Source: Emcibacteraceae bacterium (GTDB lineage Bacteria; Pseudomonadota; Alphaproteobacteria; Sphingomonadales; Emcibacteraceae). Taken from it: a DNA stretch of 64,000 bases. The notes under the pieces are model-generated. The model was given only the letters and a program-made list of their open reading frames with translations, was not told the origin of the DNA and did not search any database. Position numbers and translations under genes: made by a program. Within the stretch, counting starts at the first letter, position 1. Each line of letters begins with the position of its first letter. The stretch lies in NCBI GenBank assembly GCA_021774795.1, contig JAJFIR010000029.1, positions 1-64,000 on the forward strand, in the 5' to 3' direction. Shown piece after piece: positions 53,599-63,195 of this stretch.

Positions 53599-54945
53599 TT
53601 ATTGCTGATGCGTTGCAAGCCAGTCCCTCGCCAATTGCCTGGCATCCTCAATTTCTGTTGGGGTCATTTCTGTCTCGATGAATAACTTCGCATTTTGCGC
53701 GGCGAGATTATCATTAAGAACGGAAATGCTGAACCACATATGAGCAAGCGTATAATTTCTTTCTGTTCCCTGACCGTTGGAATGCATATAACCAAGATTG
53801 TTTTGCGCTTCCGGTAAATTTTGTTCAGCCGCCATCGTATACCATTCTATTGCCTGCCGTTCATCAACGATGACACCCTGACCCTGCCTATGAATATTGC
53901 CAAGGAAATATTGTGATATTGCATGACCTTTGTCAGCCGCTTGCAAATATCGTTTGGCCGCTTCTTTATAATTAACATCTGTGCCAAGACCAACATAATA
54001 CATGGATGCTAATTCGTACTGCGCACTGGTATGTCCGCGATCTGCGGCCAGAATATACCATTTAATAGCCTCCTCGTAGTTTTTCGGCACACCGTTATCT
54101 TGACGATATAAGTTTCCAATATTATATTCCGCCTCAATATTACCTTGTTCTGCCAAAGGTTTATACCATTCAAAAGATTTTTGATCATCTTGCTGCACAC
54201 CGTAGCCATCGCGATATGCTTCAGCAATTTTTAACTGTGCTTCTTTGACGCCTTGTTCTGCTGCGCGCTCAAACAGAATGGCAGCTTGTACAATGTCCTG
54301 ACCAAGCTGATCGCCGGTTTGATACGCTGTACCTATAATATATTGAGCTTCACCAAATCCATTCTCGGCGGCACCCAATAATAAATTATGCGCCTCAACA
54401 GAATTTTGTGGCACTCCCGTACCCTTCTCGTACAATTGACTAAGATAAAATTGACCGGCGCCGCTTTGTCCTTCTACAGCCCGCTTAAAATACTCTAAAG
54501 CCCTTGCCATATCTTTACTGACACCGATCGAATTTTGATACATATATCCCAAACTTGCCTGCGCATCGGGATTGTTTTGATTTGCTGCCCGCTCAAAATA
54601 TGTTTTTGCCTGGGCATAGTCTTGTGACAAACCTTTTCCGTTCAGATAAGCGTCTCCGAGTTGAAATTCTGCCGCCGAATAATTTTTATTCGCCGATATT
54701 AAAAACCATTTTGCAGCTTCATCACTATTTTGCGTAATACCACTGCCTTCCTTATACATATTACCAAGTAGATATGCTGCTTGAGCATTTCCTTTTTCGG
54801 CTTGTTCCTGGTAATAAGCAAGTGCCGTATTATAATCGCCGCTATCTATGGCCTGTTGAGCCATCTGCATGTTCATAGAAGGTGCGCAGCTCTGAATAAG
54901 TGCACATAACAGTAGTACCGATAATGTTTTTAATGGCCTGATCAT
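53599..54945 (-). CDS. Sel1-repeat lipoprotein
   Basis: 448 residues from the ATG at 54945 (an ATG five codons upstream is also open). LIQSC at about residues 16-20 is a lipobox, so an outer-membrane lipoprotein is likely. About eleven Sel1 units of 36 residues follow (pattern AAxxGxxxAQxxLGxxYxxGxGVxxD), then a closing helix (EIEDARQLARDWLATHQQ) that is similar to that of the neighbouring Sel1 gene. Role presumably as a scaffold in the envelope. Confidence 0.88.
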   Translation of the reverse strand: MIRPLKTLSVLLLCALIQSCAPSMNMQMAQQAIDSGDYNTALAYYQEQAEKGNAQAAYLLGNMYKEGSGITQNSDEAAKWFLISANKNYSAAEFQLGDAYLNGKGLSQDYAQAKTYFERAANQNNPDAQASLGYMYQNSIGVSKDMARALEYFKRAVEGQSGAGQFYLSQLYEKGTGVPQNSVEAHNLLLGAAENGFGEAQYIIGTAYQTGDQLGQDIVQAAILFERAAEQGVKEAQLKIAEAYRDGYGVQQDDQKSFEWYKPLAEQGNIEAEYNIGNLYRQDNGVPKNYEEAIKWYILAADRGHTSAQYELASMYYVGLGTDVNYKEAAKRYLQAADKGHAISQYFLGNIHRQGQGVIVDERQAIEWYTMAAEQNLPEAQNNLGYMHSNGQGTERNYTLAHMWFSISVLNDNLAAQNAKLFIETEMTPTEIEDARQLARDWLATHQQ

Positions 54946-55070
54946 GGTTTCCCGCTTCATAATTTGGTTAAGTTTATATTTTCACCCGCTGCTATTCAAG
55001 TGGAAATGGATACAAAGAAGGCTCCACCACATAATATGGATAGAGCCCCGATGCTTTTACGCCAATAATG

Positions 55071-56876
55071 TTAGGCAGCGCGTGTTGGTTTTAACGTTTT
55101 TCTTTTCGGCGAGAAAGCTTTGTGGCCTCCGGTCTGTTTCGTTTTTCCGTTGGACTTACCGCTCTTTTTCTTAACATCAAACCTATCACGGTTTTTGGAC
55201 TGTTTCCCTTTAACCATTTCTTTTTTCTTCGGCTTGACGGTTACAGCGTCGCCTGAAGATTTTTTTTTCTTTGCCGTTGGTTTATTGCGGAGTTTTTGTA
55301 AAACCGGATCATCATCAAAGCCTTGAGTATCCAACCAGGGCTCATAGCGTTTGCCTTCCGGTTTTTTCAAAAGTGATTTTTGAAAATTTGGTCTTTTATG
55401 CTCCGGCCTCTTGTTCTCAGATCTCTTGTGCTCGGGTCTTTTATACTCGGACCTGTTAGAATTTGATTTCTTAAATTCTGATCTCTTTGACTCTGTTCGC
55501 TCCGGACGTCGGCTATTACGGTCAGTTTTCTTAAAATCGCTTCTTTTTTCACCACGTTTATCGGAAAACCTGCCCTGCGAACGGTTTCTGGTAAACTTAC
55601 CCTTGCCACCTTTTTTAAATTCACGCATTTCAGAAATATCGAAATGATATTTATGATCAGCGTCCACCTCGATCGACAACTTTATTAGCCTTTCTATTTC
55701 CTTTAAAAGCCTTACGTCACTTGGATCACAAAACGAAATAGCAAGGCCGGACTGTCCGGCGCGACCCGTGCGCCCTACTCTATGCACATAATTTTCAGCT
55801 TCAATCGGAAGTTCATAATTAATCACGTGGCTTATCCCGTCCACATCAATACCACGCGCAGCAACATCCGTCGCCACCAACACTTTGGTACGACCTTTTC
55901 TGAAATTTAGTAAGATTTTCTCGCGGGTACGCTGTTTTTTATCGCCGTGAATAGCATCAACACGAATTGGAGTTTCTCTAAATGCTTCTTTTAAAAGACC
56001 ACAAAGATGGTCGGCACCAAGCTTGGTACGTGCAAAAACCAATGCCTTATCAACGGTTTGATCATTAAGTAATTTGATCAGAAGATCCGCTTTGTTTTTA
56101 CGGCGCACATTCATTAATTTATGGGTAACGGTATCTGCGACCATAGTTTTACGCTGCTGTTCCACATATTCCGGGTCTTTAAGAAGTTCACCTGATAATT
56201 TGCGAACCTTCGCATTCATGGTTGCGGAAAACATCACGGTCTGATGGTCTTCGTTTAACGCTGCTTGCATTTCTTTCACTTCGTCGATGAAACCCATATC
56301 AAGCATTCTATCGGCTTCATCCAAAATAAATGTTTGGCAATCATCGAGTTTCACTGTTCCGCTACCCATGTGGTCTATAAGTCGGCCCGGGGTCGCGATT
56401 AAGATATCGACACCATATTTAAGCTTTCGTATTTGTGGCTGATACGGTTGTCCACCGGCTACAACTAAGCTTTTGATCGGCGTACCGCGGCTAAAAGTAT
56501 CAATGAACTTACCAATTTGCATCACCAGCTCACGGGTCGGTGCGATGATCAATACTTTCGGTTTATTATGTTCCGGCTGCTTATAATCATGAAGAAGTTT
56601 GTTCATGGTGGGAAGCGAAAATGCCGCCGTCTTGCCGCTGCCTGTTTGCGCGATACCCATAAGGTCCACGCCTGCCATAACGGAAAGAATAGACATATCT
56701 TGAATAGGTGTCGGGGTGGTAAAGCCTTCTTTCCTAATGGATTTAACAATGGATTTTTCAAAACCAAACTTGTCAAAATCGAAAGTAGGTTTATCTTCGG
56801 TAACATCTTCGGCTGCCAAAATGGTTTCGGCGGTAGATACAGATGTATCAAGCTCCGGCGCAATATTCTGCGACAT
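55071..56876 (-). CDS. DEAD-box RNA helicase (RhlE-like)
   Basis: 601 residues. All core motifs are present: Q motif FTTPTPIQ, motif I AQTGSGKT, PTRELVMQ, DEADRMLDMGF, SATM and HRVGRTGRAGQSG. After residue about 415 comes a long, strongly basic, low-complexity tail with repeated KRPEHKR and KRSE units, which should bind RNA and resembles RhlE/SrmB tails. It unwinds RNA in ribosome assembly or mRNA turnover. Its 5' region (56877-57160) holds a short unrelated ORF on the other strand. AAGGA precedes the ATG. Confidence 0.93.
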   Translation of the reverse strand: MSQNIAPELDTSVSTAETILAAEDVTEDKPTFDFDKFGFEKSIVKSIRKEGFTTPTPIQDMSILSVMAGVDLMGIAQTGSGKTAAFSLPTMNKLLHDYKQPEHNKPKVLIIAPTRELVMQIGKFIDTFSRGTPIKSLVVAGGQPYQPQIRKLKYGVDILIATPGRLIDHMGSGTVKLDDCQTFILDEADRMLDMGFIDEVKEMQAALNEDHQTVMFSATMNAKVRKLSGELLKDPEYVEQQRKTMVADTVTHKLMNVRRKNKADLLIKLLNDQTVDKALVFARTKLGADHLCGLLKEAFRETPIRVDAIHGDKKQRTREKILLNFRKGRTKVLVATDVAARGIDVDGISHVINYELPIEAENYVHRVGRTGRAGQSGLAISFCDPSDVRLLKEIERLIKLSIEVDADHKYHFDISEMREFKKGGKGKFTRNRSQGRFSDKRGEKRSDFKKTDRNSRRPERTESKRSEFKKSNSNRSEYKRPEHKRSENKRPEHKRPNFQKSLLKKPEGKRYEPWLDTQGFDDDPVLQKLRNKPTAKKKKSSGDAVTVKPKKKEMVKGKQSKNRDRFDVKKKSGKSNGKTKQTGGHKAFSPKRKTLKPTRAA

Positions 56877-56977
56877 CTATAGTGTCCTTCGCGGTCATTC
56901 GTGCAATAATCATAGCCCTGCACTATTTTTATCCGCAAATGCACTTGGCCCTTTTACTTCTGGAAGGAGGGATACAC

Positions 56978-57043
56978 ATGACTGTTACTCGTCACGGCTG
57001 CTTAGCGGAAATTCAATCATTATACGTATTAATAATCTTGTAA
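56978..57043 (+). CDS. Possible 21-codon leader ORF
   Basis: ATG at 56978 follows a near-perfect Shine-Dalgarno (GGAAGGAGGG) with seven-base spacing, and the frame ends at TAA after 21 codons. No similarity recognised. It lies 120 bases before the class I aminotransferase and in antisense to the DEAD helicase leader. It may be a regulatory leader peptide, or chance. Confidence 0.3.
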   Translation: MTVTRHGCLAEIQSLYVLIIL

Positions 57044-57162
57044 CGAGCCGTAAATGCGCTTTTTCACCACCCTTGTCAAGCAATAACGTCTATCTAGGGT
57101 TGGACAATCATTAGAGCCATGGTACATAATTTAGAAGATTATAGAAATTGGAGAAGGTTTCC

Positions 57163-58287
57163 ATGCGTAATTTCGAACTTGAAATATTTTTCTCTGAATG
57201 GGAATTTAAGGCTAAATACCATCTTACCGCATCTGATATGGAAAGCATGTCCATGAAAGACTTGCTTGCCATGGCAAGCGAAGAGGACCGCGAAGCATTT
57301 GAAAATTTATGGCTCGGCTATACACAAACATATGGCCTGCCCGCTTTGCGTACCGAAATTGCGGGGACCTATGATAATTTGGCGGATAAAGACATTCTTT
57401 GTTTTGCGGGCGCAGAGGAAGGCCTCTACACCGCTATGCAAAGCATTTTAACACCCGATGACCACGCCATTATTATCGTACCAAACTATCAGGCGGCAGA
57501 AACCGTTCCTTTAAGCATTTGTGATGCAACAGGCATCCCGCTACAAGCTGATAACAATTGGGCACTGGATATAGAAGCCATCGCCGGAGCACTTAGACCC
57601 AACACCAAACTGATCTCAATTAATTTTCCCAATAACCCGACTGGCAAAATCATCTCCCACGGTGAGCTTGATGCATTGATAAATTTAGCCCGTGAGTTTG
57701 ATATTTATATTTTTAGCGACGAAGTTTACCGGGGCATTGAACTTGATGAAAATAAACAAATCCCACAAATAGCGGATGTTTATAAAAAGGGACTATCGCT
57801 TAATGTAATGTCAAAAGCATATGGCTTGCCGGGACTTCGTATTGGCTGGATCGCCTGTCAGGACCGCGAATTGCTGCAATCTATGGAACGCTTCAAACAT
57901 TTTTTGACCATATGTAATAGCGGACCCAGCGAAATACTTTCACTTATCGCTTTAAGGTCGCGTGACAAGATATTAAAAAGAAATAGAAATATACTATTGA
58001 ATAACGTTAAAAAATTGGAAAAACTCTTCGCTGAATTTCCAGATACGTTTGAATGGACCCGCCCGGACGGTGGTGCTGTTGCGTATCCAAAATACCTGGC
58101 CAGCGATAATTGTAATCAATTTTGTCAGGACTTACTGGAAAACACAGGAGTTATGATATTACCGCCCAGAATTTATAATTCCGACCTGCTCGCCACACCA
58201 CAAAATCATTTTAGGGTTGGCTTTGGCCGCGGCGGTTTGGATGAAATGCTGGATAAATTTTATCATTATTTAAAAAAGAATACATGA
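57163..58287 (+). CDS. Class I/II aminotransferase
   Basis: 374 residues, fold-type I. Seen: the NFPNNPTGK motif (154-162), Asp of SDEVYRG (about 186) and Lys218 in MSKAYGLPGLRIGW. The C-terminal part FRVGFGRGG completes the substrate Arg. I use ATG 57163 with GGAGAAGG upstream, over a TTG five codons earlier. The first 55 residues (EIFFSEWEFKAKYHLTASD) match the subgroup that includes capreomycidine-synthase-like enzymes, but the substrate is open. Confidence 0.87.
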   Translation: MRNFELEIFFSEWEFKAKYHLTASDMESMSMKDLLAMASEEDREAFENLWLGYTQTYGLPALRTEIAGTYDNLADKDILCFAGAEEGLYTAMQSILTPDDHAIIIVPNYQAAETVPLSICDATGIPLQADNNWALDIEAIAGALRPNTKLISINFPNNPTGKIISHGELDALINLAREFDIYIFSDEVYRGIELDENKQIPQIADVYKKGLSLNVMSKAYGLPGLRIGWIACQDRELLQSMERFKHFLTICNSGPSEILSLIALRSRDKILKRNRNILLNNVKKLEKLFAEFPDTFEWTRPDGGAVAYPKYLASDNCNQFCQDLLENTGVMILPPRIYNSDLLATPQNHFRVGFGRGGLDEMLDKFYHYLKKNT

Positions 58288-58304
58288 ATAGAAATTTAAC
58301 TGCT

Positions 58305-58484
58305 TTACGCAGCTATATTTTCCTTCACCAAAAATTTATCTTTAATAACATCGTTTGCCGGCATATAAGCCCGCGCGCCGGGAAACAACCGCAATTCAGG
58401 ATACAACATCCGGTCCCGTAAAACCCGCAGACGCCATGCTTGAAAACTTGGTGCGCGGTCATGTTTAATATTATCTTTAATCAT
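58305..58484 (-). CDS. Unrecognised 59-residue basic protein
   Basis: An ORF of 59 codons beginning MIKDNIKHDRAPSFQAWRL and ending VKENIAA. Arg-rich middle (RVLRDRMLYPELRLFPGAR). No family recognised. It begins four bases after the stop of another 59-residue ORF on the same strand, with a hairpin directly before it; the ribosome site is weak, so translation may depend on the upstream ORF. It was below the size limit of many ORF callers. Confidence 0.5.
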   Translation of the reverse strand: MIKDNIKHDRAPSFQAWRLRVLRDRMLYPELRLFPGARAYMPANDVIKDKFLVKENIAA

Positions 58485-58488
58485 ATTG

Positions 58489-58668
58489 TTAAGCCGCCGA
58501 TTTTTGTGGCGGCTTGCCGTTATTATTATAGGGTGTATTATCGTTCGTCGGTGTCAAAATTTTAACGGTTGTCAAATTTTGAGCACCATTTAAACGTCGC
58601 CTTCTAATAATATTTCGAACTTGATACCGTCTTTGGGATCTGCCCGAATTCATACGTATTATTAACAT
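58489..58668 (-). CDS. Unrecognised 59-residue Arg-rich protein
   Basis: ATG at 58668 follows a strong AAAGGAG six bases upstream, so I prefer it to an ATG 13 codons earlier that lacks one. Residues 9-26 are strongly basic (GRSQRRYQVRNIIRRRRL), which suggests nucleic-acid or membrane-surface contact; the tail is Asn/Pro-rich. No family recognised. Its last codons form one arm of a hairpin. Likely co-transcribed with the ORF that follows. Confidence 0.6.
   Translation of the reverse strand: MLIIRMNSGRSQRRYQVRNIIRRRRLNGAQNLTTVKILTPTNDNTPYNNNGKPPQKSAA
58491..58515 (-). other. Strong hairpin at the junction of the two small ORFs
   Basis: AAGCCGCC (58491-58498) and GGCGGCTT (58508-58515) pair perfectly over a 9-base loop. 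On the minus strand the stem covers the last codons and stop of the first small ORF and ends about seven bases before the ATG of the second. No T-run follows, so it is not a standard terminator. It could hide the second start until the first ORF is translated, or protect the mRNA. Confidence 0.6.
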
Positions 58669-58761
58669 TTTTTCTCCTTTCATTATGTTGATTTCGTATG
58701 AGCGCATAATAGGAGAAGATCGTTACAATTAAGTGATGGTTTTATGACAGGTTTATGAATA

Positions 58762-59955
58762 TTACCGCTGCTCTACCCGCGCCTCGTCACTCACCTCGCT
58801 GCCGGGATGGATGATTACCTGATTGCCTTCGCTAAGCCCCTTTGTAATTTCAGCAATATTGTCATTTAAGCGGCCAACGGTAACTTGTTTGCGGGTTGCT
58901 GTGCCGTCTTCAGCTGTAAAAACGGTCCAGTTGCCTTCAAACCGGAATAACGCGCTGATCGGCACAAAAAGCGCATCGGTAGCTTGATCAACGATGATGC
59001 TGGCTTCGACGCGAAACGCATCACCAAGACCGCGCCATTTTTCCTTACCGTCAATGAAATCGAGGTATATATTAACCCGCTGCTCTTCAACACCAAGAGC
59101 AGAAATTTTTGTAAAGCCGGACGGGGAAACCACACGGACCTGCGCCTGAATGTCTTCGTCGCCGCCCCATCTTTTAATGAGTGCTCTATCCCCCACCTCC
59201 ACTTTTACAGCGTCGCGTGATAGCATTTCAATGACAATTTCAAGATCATCAGGATTACCGACCTCAACCAAAGGCGTGCTCGAGGGGATAACGCCTTCGG
59301 ATTTATGTAAAATTCTAAGCACTTTTCCGCTCACCGGGGCGTGGACCAACAAACTACTGCTGTCCCCTGCCGCCGTATTCCCCGGTTGAATACGTTTCGC
59401 TTTTGCGGCAGCGAGTACTGATTCAGCGACCACCATGCCGGATTTTGCCGTGTTTAGTTCCGTTTCACGCAAGCGCACCAGCAGTTCTGCGCGCTCCAGC
59501 CGCGCAATAGAGACATTGCCGTTATCATACAGTCGCTGGGTACGTTGATGTTCGGCTTTTGCAAATTCAAGTTCCGCTTCCGCACGTTCCAGCTTGGCAA
59601 TTTCAAATCCGCGGGCAGCTTCGGCGCCTTGAATATCCGCTTGCGCCTGAACTTCTGTGCGGCTATCAATAAACCTTGGGTCAGCGGGGCTCATATTTGC
59701 TATAACCGTGTCACCGGCGATAACATTATCACCCGGTTCACTTTCGATGCGTGTAACGCGCCCTTCAATAGGGGAATAGACCACGTAGATATCGTGAATC
59801 TTGGTCTTCCCTTCACCGTCTAAGGTGACCAGAACATCACCACGTTTCACAGTATCCATATCCACCAAAACCGGGTTTGGTATCAGTGCAAAGACAAGCA
59901 AACCGATGGCGACAACGCCAAGGGCAATTTTGATATATAGTTTTATTTTTTTCAT
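58762..59955 (-). CDS. Periplasmic adaptor subunit of an ABC efflux system (HlyD/MacA family)
   Basis: 397 residues from ATG 59955 (GGAG seven bases before). One N-terminal membrane anchor (KIALGVVAIGLLVFAL), then a lipoyl half domain (YSPIEGRVTRIESEPGDNVIAGD), a coiled-coil hairpin of about 85 residues (QAQADIQGAEAARGFEIAKLERAEAELEFAKAEHQ), the second lipoyl half (VHAPVSGKVLRI) and beta-barrel parts. It begins four bases after the permease stop and completes the MacA-like/permease/ATPase operon. An outer-membrane partner could be the TolC-like protein at 19964-21325. Confidence 0.9.
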   Translation of the reverse strand: MKKIKLYIKIALGVVAIGLLVFALIPNPVLVDMDTVKRGDVLVTLDGEGKTKIHDIYVVYSPIEGRVTRIESEPGDNVIAGDTVIANMSPADPRFIDSRTEVQAQADIQGAEAARGFEIAKLERAEAELEFAKAEHQRTQRLYDNGNVSIARLERAELLVRLRETELNTAKSGMVVAESVLAAAKAKRIQPGNTAAGDSSSLLVHAPVSGKVLRILHKSEGVIPSSTPLVEVGNPDDLEIVIEMLSRDAVKVEVGDRALIKRWGGDEDIQAQVRVVSPSGFTKISALGVEEQRVNIYLDFIDGKEKWRGLGDAFRVEASIIVDQATDALFVPISALFRFEGNWTVFTAEDGTATRKQVTVGRLNDNIAEITKGLSEGNQVIIHPGSEVSDEARVEQR

Positions 59956-59959
59956 GTGT

Positions 59960-62335
59960 TTACTCCACACCTTTTTGTGCCTCAACAAGGTCAATATTAT
60001 CAACCTGACGCCAGACAAGATAAAAAGAAAATAATGTGCTTAAAAGCACGACAATCACCGCATAGGCATATGTATCATTATTAATGTAAAGCGGTATTCT
60101 GAATAATTCGGTCTCGAAGCTTGCAAGCAGGCCCGCGATCAAACCATAGCCGATAATAATCCCCAGCGGGATAGAAAGAAAAACCACCAGTGCCAGCTCA
60201 CCAAATAGAATATAGGCGACCTCGCCCTTGGTAAGGCCGAGCACACGAAGCGCAGCAAGCTCACGCGCGCGTTCCGAAAATGCGATCCGCGCCGTATTAT
60301 AAATAACACCGCATGCGATGAAGGCTGCAAAGACACCGTAAACCGCCATCATCTGCATCATATTTTCATCCACTAAATCTTCGAATAATTCGCGTATTTT
60401 TGACATCATCGCCATACCGATAATCGACGGCACCTTTTTTATGTTTTGGTATAATGGCCCGTTCCAGTTGGGGTCAATCATAAGCGCCGCCCCTGTCACC
60501 ACCGGCCCTTCATTGAGCAGGCTATTGATCCGTTCAATATCCATAAACGCGCCCATACCAATAAACTCGTCGTAAATGGCACTGACGGCCAGATCAAGTT
60601 CCGGCCGTCGTTCTTCAAGCACTTCCGCCCTGATCACGTCGCCTACTTTAACGTCTAAAATCTCCGAGAGCTTTTTTGAGACAACAAACCCGCCACCGGT
60701 AATATCAATCGGCTTAAGATCAGCGCCCAACACACGATGAAGGTCCGGGTTTGGGATAATGCCGGAAATGCCGGTGCGTTTGCTTAAATGACCGTGGCGT
60801 AAATTAACCGGCACATCACGCAGCGGCTCCACTTTCATCACTCCAGGCATCAGGCGGAGTTCCTCCAATGCCGAAACATGGCGCGGCTCAACAAATGAAA
60901 CCATCATGTCTTCGCGATTGCCGATGTCATATTGCACATTCATCATATAATCCACGCTGTCGTACAAGCCGTTGACAAATACAAGAATCGAAAGCGCAAA
61001 CCCAACCCCAAGCGCCGATAGAAATGCGCGGATGGGCCGTCTTTCCACTTGCCGCAATACAATTCGCGATAAAAATGAGAAAAATTTATCAATGCCAAGC
61101 CGCTCTAAGATTGTTTTCTTAAATTCGGTTGGTGCTTCTGCCCGCATCGCTTCCGCGGGCGGCAGCGACGCCGCCTGTTTCATGGCGATCCATGTCCCCG
61201 CCGTGGCCGCCGCAGCGCAAAACGCCACCGAAAGGATCATCACATCGATCGAATAAGTGTATCTAAGGTACGGAAAGCGGAAATAATCCGCATATATATT
61301 GAGTAACCCCTTGCCGAGCCATGCCCCACCTATCAGACCGATAATGCTACCCAAAACAACAATCACCATCACCATACGCAAATAGTGAAACGCGATTTCG
61401 CTTTCATTATAACCAACGGCCTTAAGCATGCCGATCTGAACCCGCTGCGTCGCCACCTGCCGCGTCATAACCATGTTAACGAGGAATGCCGCAACGCCGA
61501 GAAAAATCATCGGCGTTACCGTTCCGGTAGTTCTGTTCTGGGCAAGCTCATTTTCCACCCACCAGTTAGACAACTGCTCATCACGGCCATAGCTGATCAA
61601 TCCGCCATATGGCTTAAGGATACGGTCAAGCTGTGCTTTTACATCATCAACGTCTGCGCCGCGGCTGAGGCGAAGTGCCACATCATTAAACGCACCGTCC
61701 ATATCGACCGCCGCTTCAAGCGCATGGTGGCTCATCCAAAACACACCAAAGCGCTTATTATCGGGGACTAGCGCACCGGGGCCGAGCAAATAAACATATT
61801 CGGGGCTGAGCACCACACCAACAATTTTAAGGGTGCGTTTATGGCCGTTGATGATCATATCGACAGTGTCACCAAGGATAAAATCATGGGCAAGGACAAA
61901 GGCCTCACTGGCAAGGACAGCATCTTCTTCGTCCGGCCGGAGCATCCGGCCCCGCTCGAGATATATTTTATTAAGCAGCGGCTCCCGGTTATCAGGTAAC
62001 GACATGATCCGTCCCGCGGCGGGCTCTTCCATCCCTTCAACCTGGATGATGCCGCCAAAAGTGACACGGGTTTCTAGTTGAGAGACGCCATCGATTTGCT
62101 TGATTTGCTCGTCCACGTCTTGCGGTACCCGCTTCGCGGACGCCCAGACATCAGCAAATTCGGATCGGTCATAATAAATTTCCTGTCCAAGCTCAAGACT
62201 ATCAATCACCCCAAATGAAAGTACAAAAGTCATGATACCCGACGCCATAACGAAAATGATCGCCACCAGCTGGCCTTTAATGTGCCAAAGATCACGAAGC
62301 AGTTTTTTATTAAGTGCTGAAATTACAGATCGCAT
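59960..62335 (-). CDS. ABC transporter permease with two FtsX domains
   Basis: 791 residues. Long N-terminal helix region (GQLVAIIFVMASGIMTFVLSFG), a large periplasmic domain, FtsX domain one (about 265-370, FLGVAAFLVNMVMTRQVATQRVQIGMLKAVG), a second membrane and periplasmic part from about 440 on, and FtsX domain two at the end (GVIYNTARIAFSERARELAALRVLGLTKGEV). This duplicated build is that of DUF214-type lipid or peptide exporters. ATG 62335 is chosen, two bases after the ATPase stop; a GTG three codons upstream would overlap it. Confidence 0.9.
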   Translation of the reverse strand: MRSVISALNKKLLRDLWHIKGQLVAIIFVMASGIMTFVLSFGVIDSLELGQEIYYDRSEFADVWASAKRVPQDVDEQIKQIDGVSQLETRVTFGGIIQVEGMEEPAAGRIMSLPDNREPLLNKIYLERGRMLRPDEEDAVLASEAFVLAHDFILGDTVDMIINGHKRTLKIVGVVLSPEYVYLLGPGALVPDNKRFGVFWMSHHALEAAVDMDGAFNDVALRLSRGADVDDVKAQLDRILKPYGGLISYGRDEQLSNWWVENELAQNRTTGTVTPMIFLGVAAFLVNMVMTRQVATQRVQIGMLKAVGYNESEIAFHYLRMVMVIVVLGSIIGLIGGAWLGKGLLNIYADYFRFPYLRYTYSIDVMILSVAFCAAAATAGTWIAMKQAASLPPAEAMRAEAPTEFKKTILERLGIDKFFSFLSRIVLRQVERRPIRAFLSALGVGFALSILVFVNGLYDSVDYMMNVQYDIGNREDMMVSFVEPRHVSALEELRLMPGVMKVEPLRDVPVNLRHGHLSKRTGISGIIPNPDLHRVLGADLKPIDITGGGFVVSKKLSEILDVKVGDVIRAEVLEERRPELDLAVSAIYDEFIGMGAFMDIERINSLLNEGPVVTGAALMIDPNWNGPLYQNIKKVPSIIGMAMMSKIRELFEDLVDENMMQMMAVYGVFAAFIACGVIYNTARIAFSERARELAALRVLGLTKGEVAYILFGELALVVFLSIPLGIIIGYGLIAGLLASFETELFRIPLYINNDTYAYAVIVVLLSTLFSFYLVWRQVDNIDLVEAQKGVE

Positions 62336-62337
62336 AG

Positions 62338-63048
62338 CTACCACCCGATCTCGTTAATTGGTTTCGGGTTTTCATTGACCACGACGTTTGAAACTTTGCC
62401 GTCGGCAAAATAAATCACCCGGTCAGCGACATCGGCAATTGCCACATTATGGGTGATGATGATGGTTGTGGTACCGTATGTTTTATTGACATTCTGCAAT
62501 GCCTGCAGCACCAAAATTCCGGTTTCGCTGTCCAGCGCGCCTGTCGGTTCATCACATAACATGACCTCCGGCCGTTTGGCGATGGCGCGGGCAATCGCCA
62601 CCCTTTGCTGCTCGCCACCCGAAAGCTGCGACGGAAAATGATTTAGCCGTTCTGTCAAATTCACCGCATCAAGGGCTTCTTTCGCGGACATCGGATCAAG
62701 CGCGATATCGGTGATCAGCTCGACATTCTCAAGGGCAGTTAGAGAAGGCACCAAATTATAACTTTGAAAAACAAAACCGACATTTTCACGGCGGAAATAC
62801 GTAAGTTCCTTGTCTGTCATATCAGCAAGGGCGTCACCCTTGAAATGAACATCACCTGATGTCGGCTGGTCGAGGCCGCCAATAATGTTAAGGAATGTCG
62901 ATTTACCAGATCCGGAAGGTCCCAGAAGAACAATAAGCTCGCCTTTTGGCACTTCCATTGTAACACCCCGAAGTGCATGGACCAGCGTATCACCCACGCC
63001 ATATTGCTTGGTTATTTCATCTGTTTTAAAAACGGTATTATTATTCAT
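62338..63048 (-). CDS. ABC transporter ATP-binding protein (MacB/LolD type)
   Basis: 236 residues from ATG 63048 (GGA before it; a start 20 codons upstream is open). Walker [11 protein letters not shown] loop VFQSYNLVP, signature [14 protein letters not shown], Walker [13 protein letters not shown] and the H loop IITHN. The Q-loop and surrounding residues ([12 protein letters not shown]) are typical of MacB/LolD-type pumps with FtsX permeases. First gene of the three-gene export operon. Confidence 0.93.
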   Translation of the reverse strand: MNNNTVFKTDEITKQYGVGDTLVHALRGVTMEVPKGELIVLLGPSGSGKSTFLNIIGGLDQPTSGDVHFKGDALADMTDKELTYFRRENVGFVFQSYNLVPSLTALENVELITDIALDPMSAKEALDAVNLTERLNHFPSQLSGGEQQRVAIARAIAKRPEVMLCDEPTGALDSETGILVLQALQNVNKTYGTTTIIITHNVAIADVADRVIYFADGKVSNVVVNENPKPINEIGW

Positions 63049-63195
63049 GTTTTCCGCCAATTGCCAAAATGCATCCGAACATAAACCTAATTTATATTTT
63101 AACATCACATAAGGAATTGATACATATCAATATATTGCAGTTTCATTTATTTCATAATATAAGTCGTTTAAAGAAACGAATTGGTTCAATTATAC

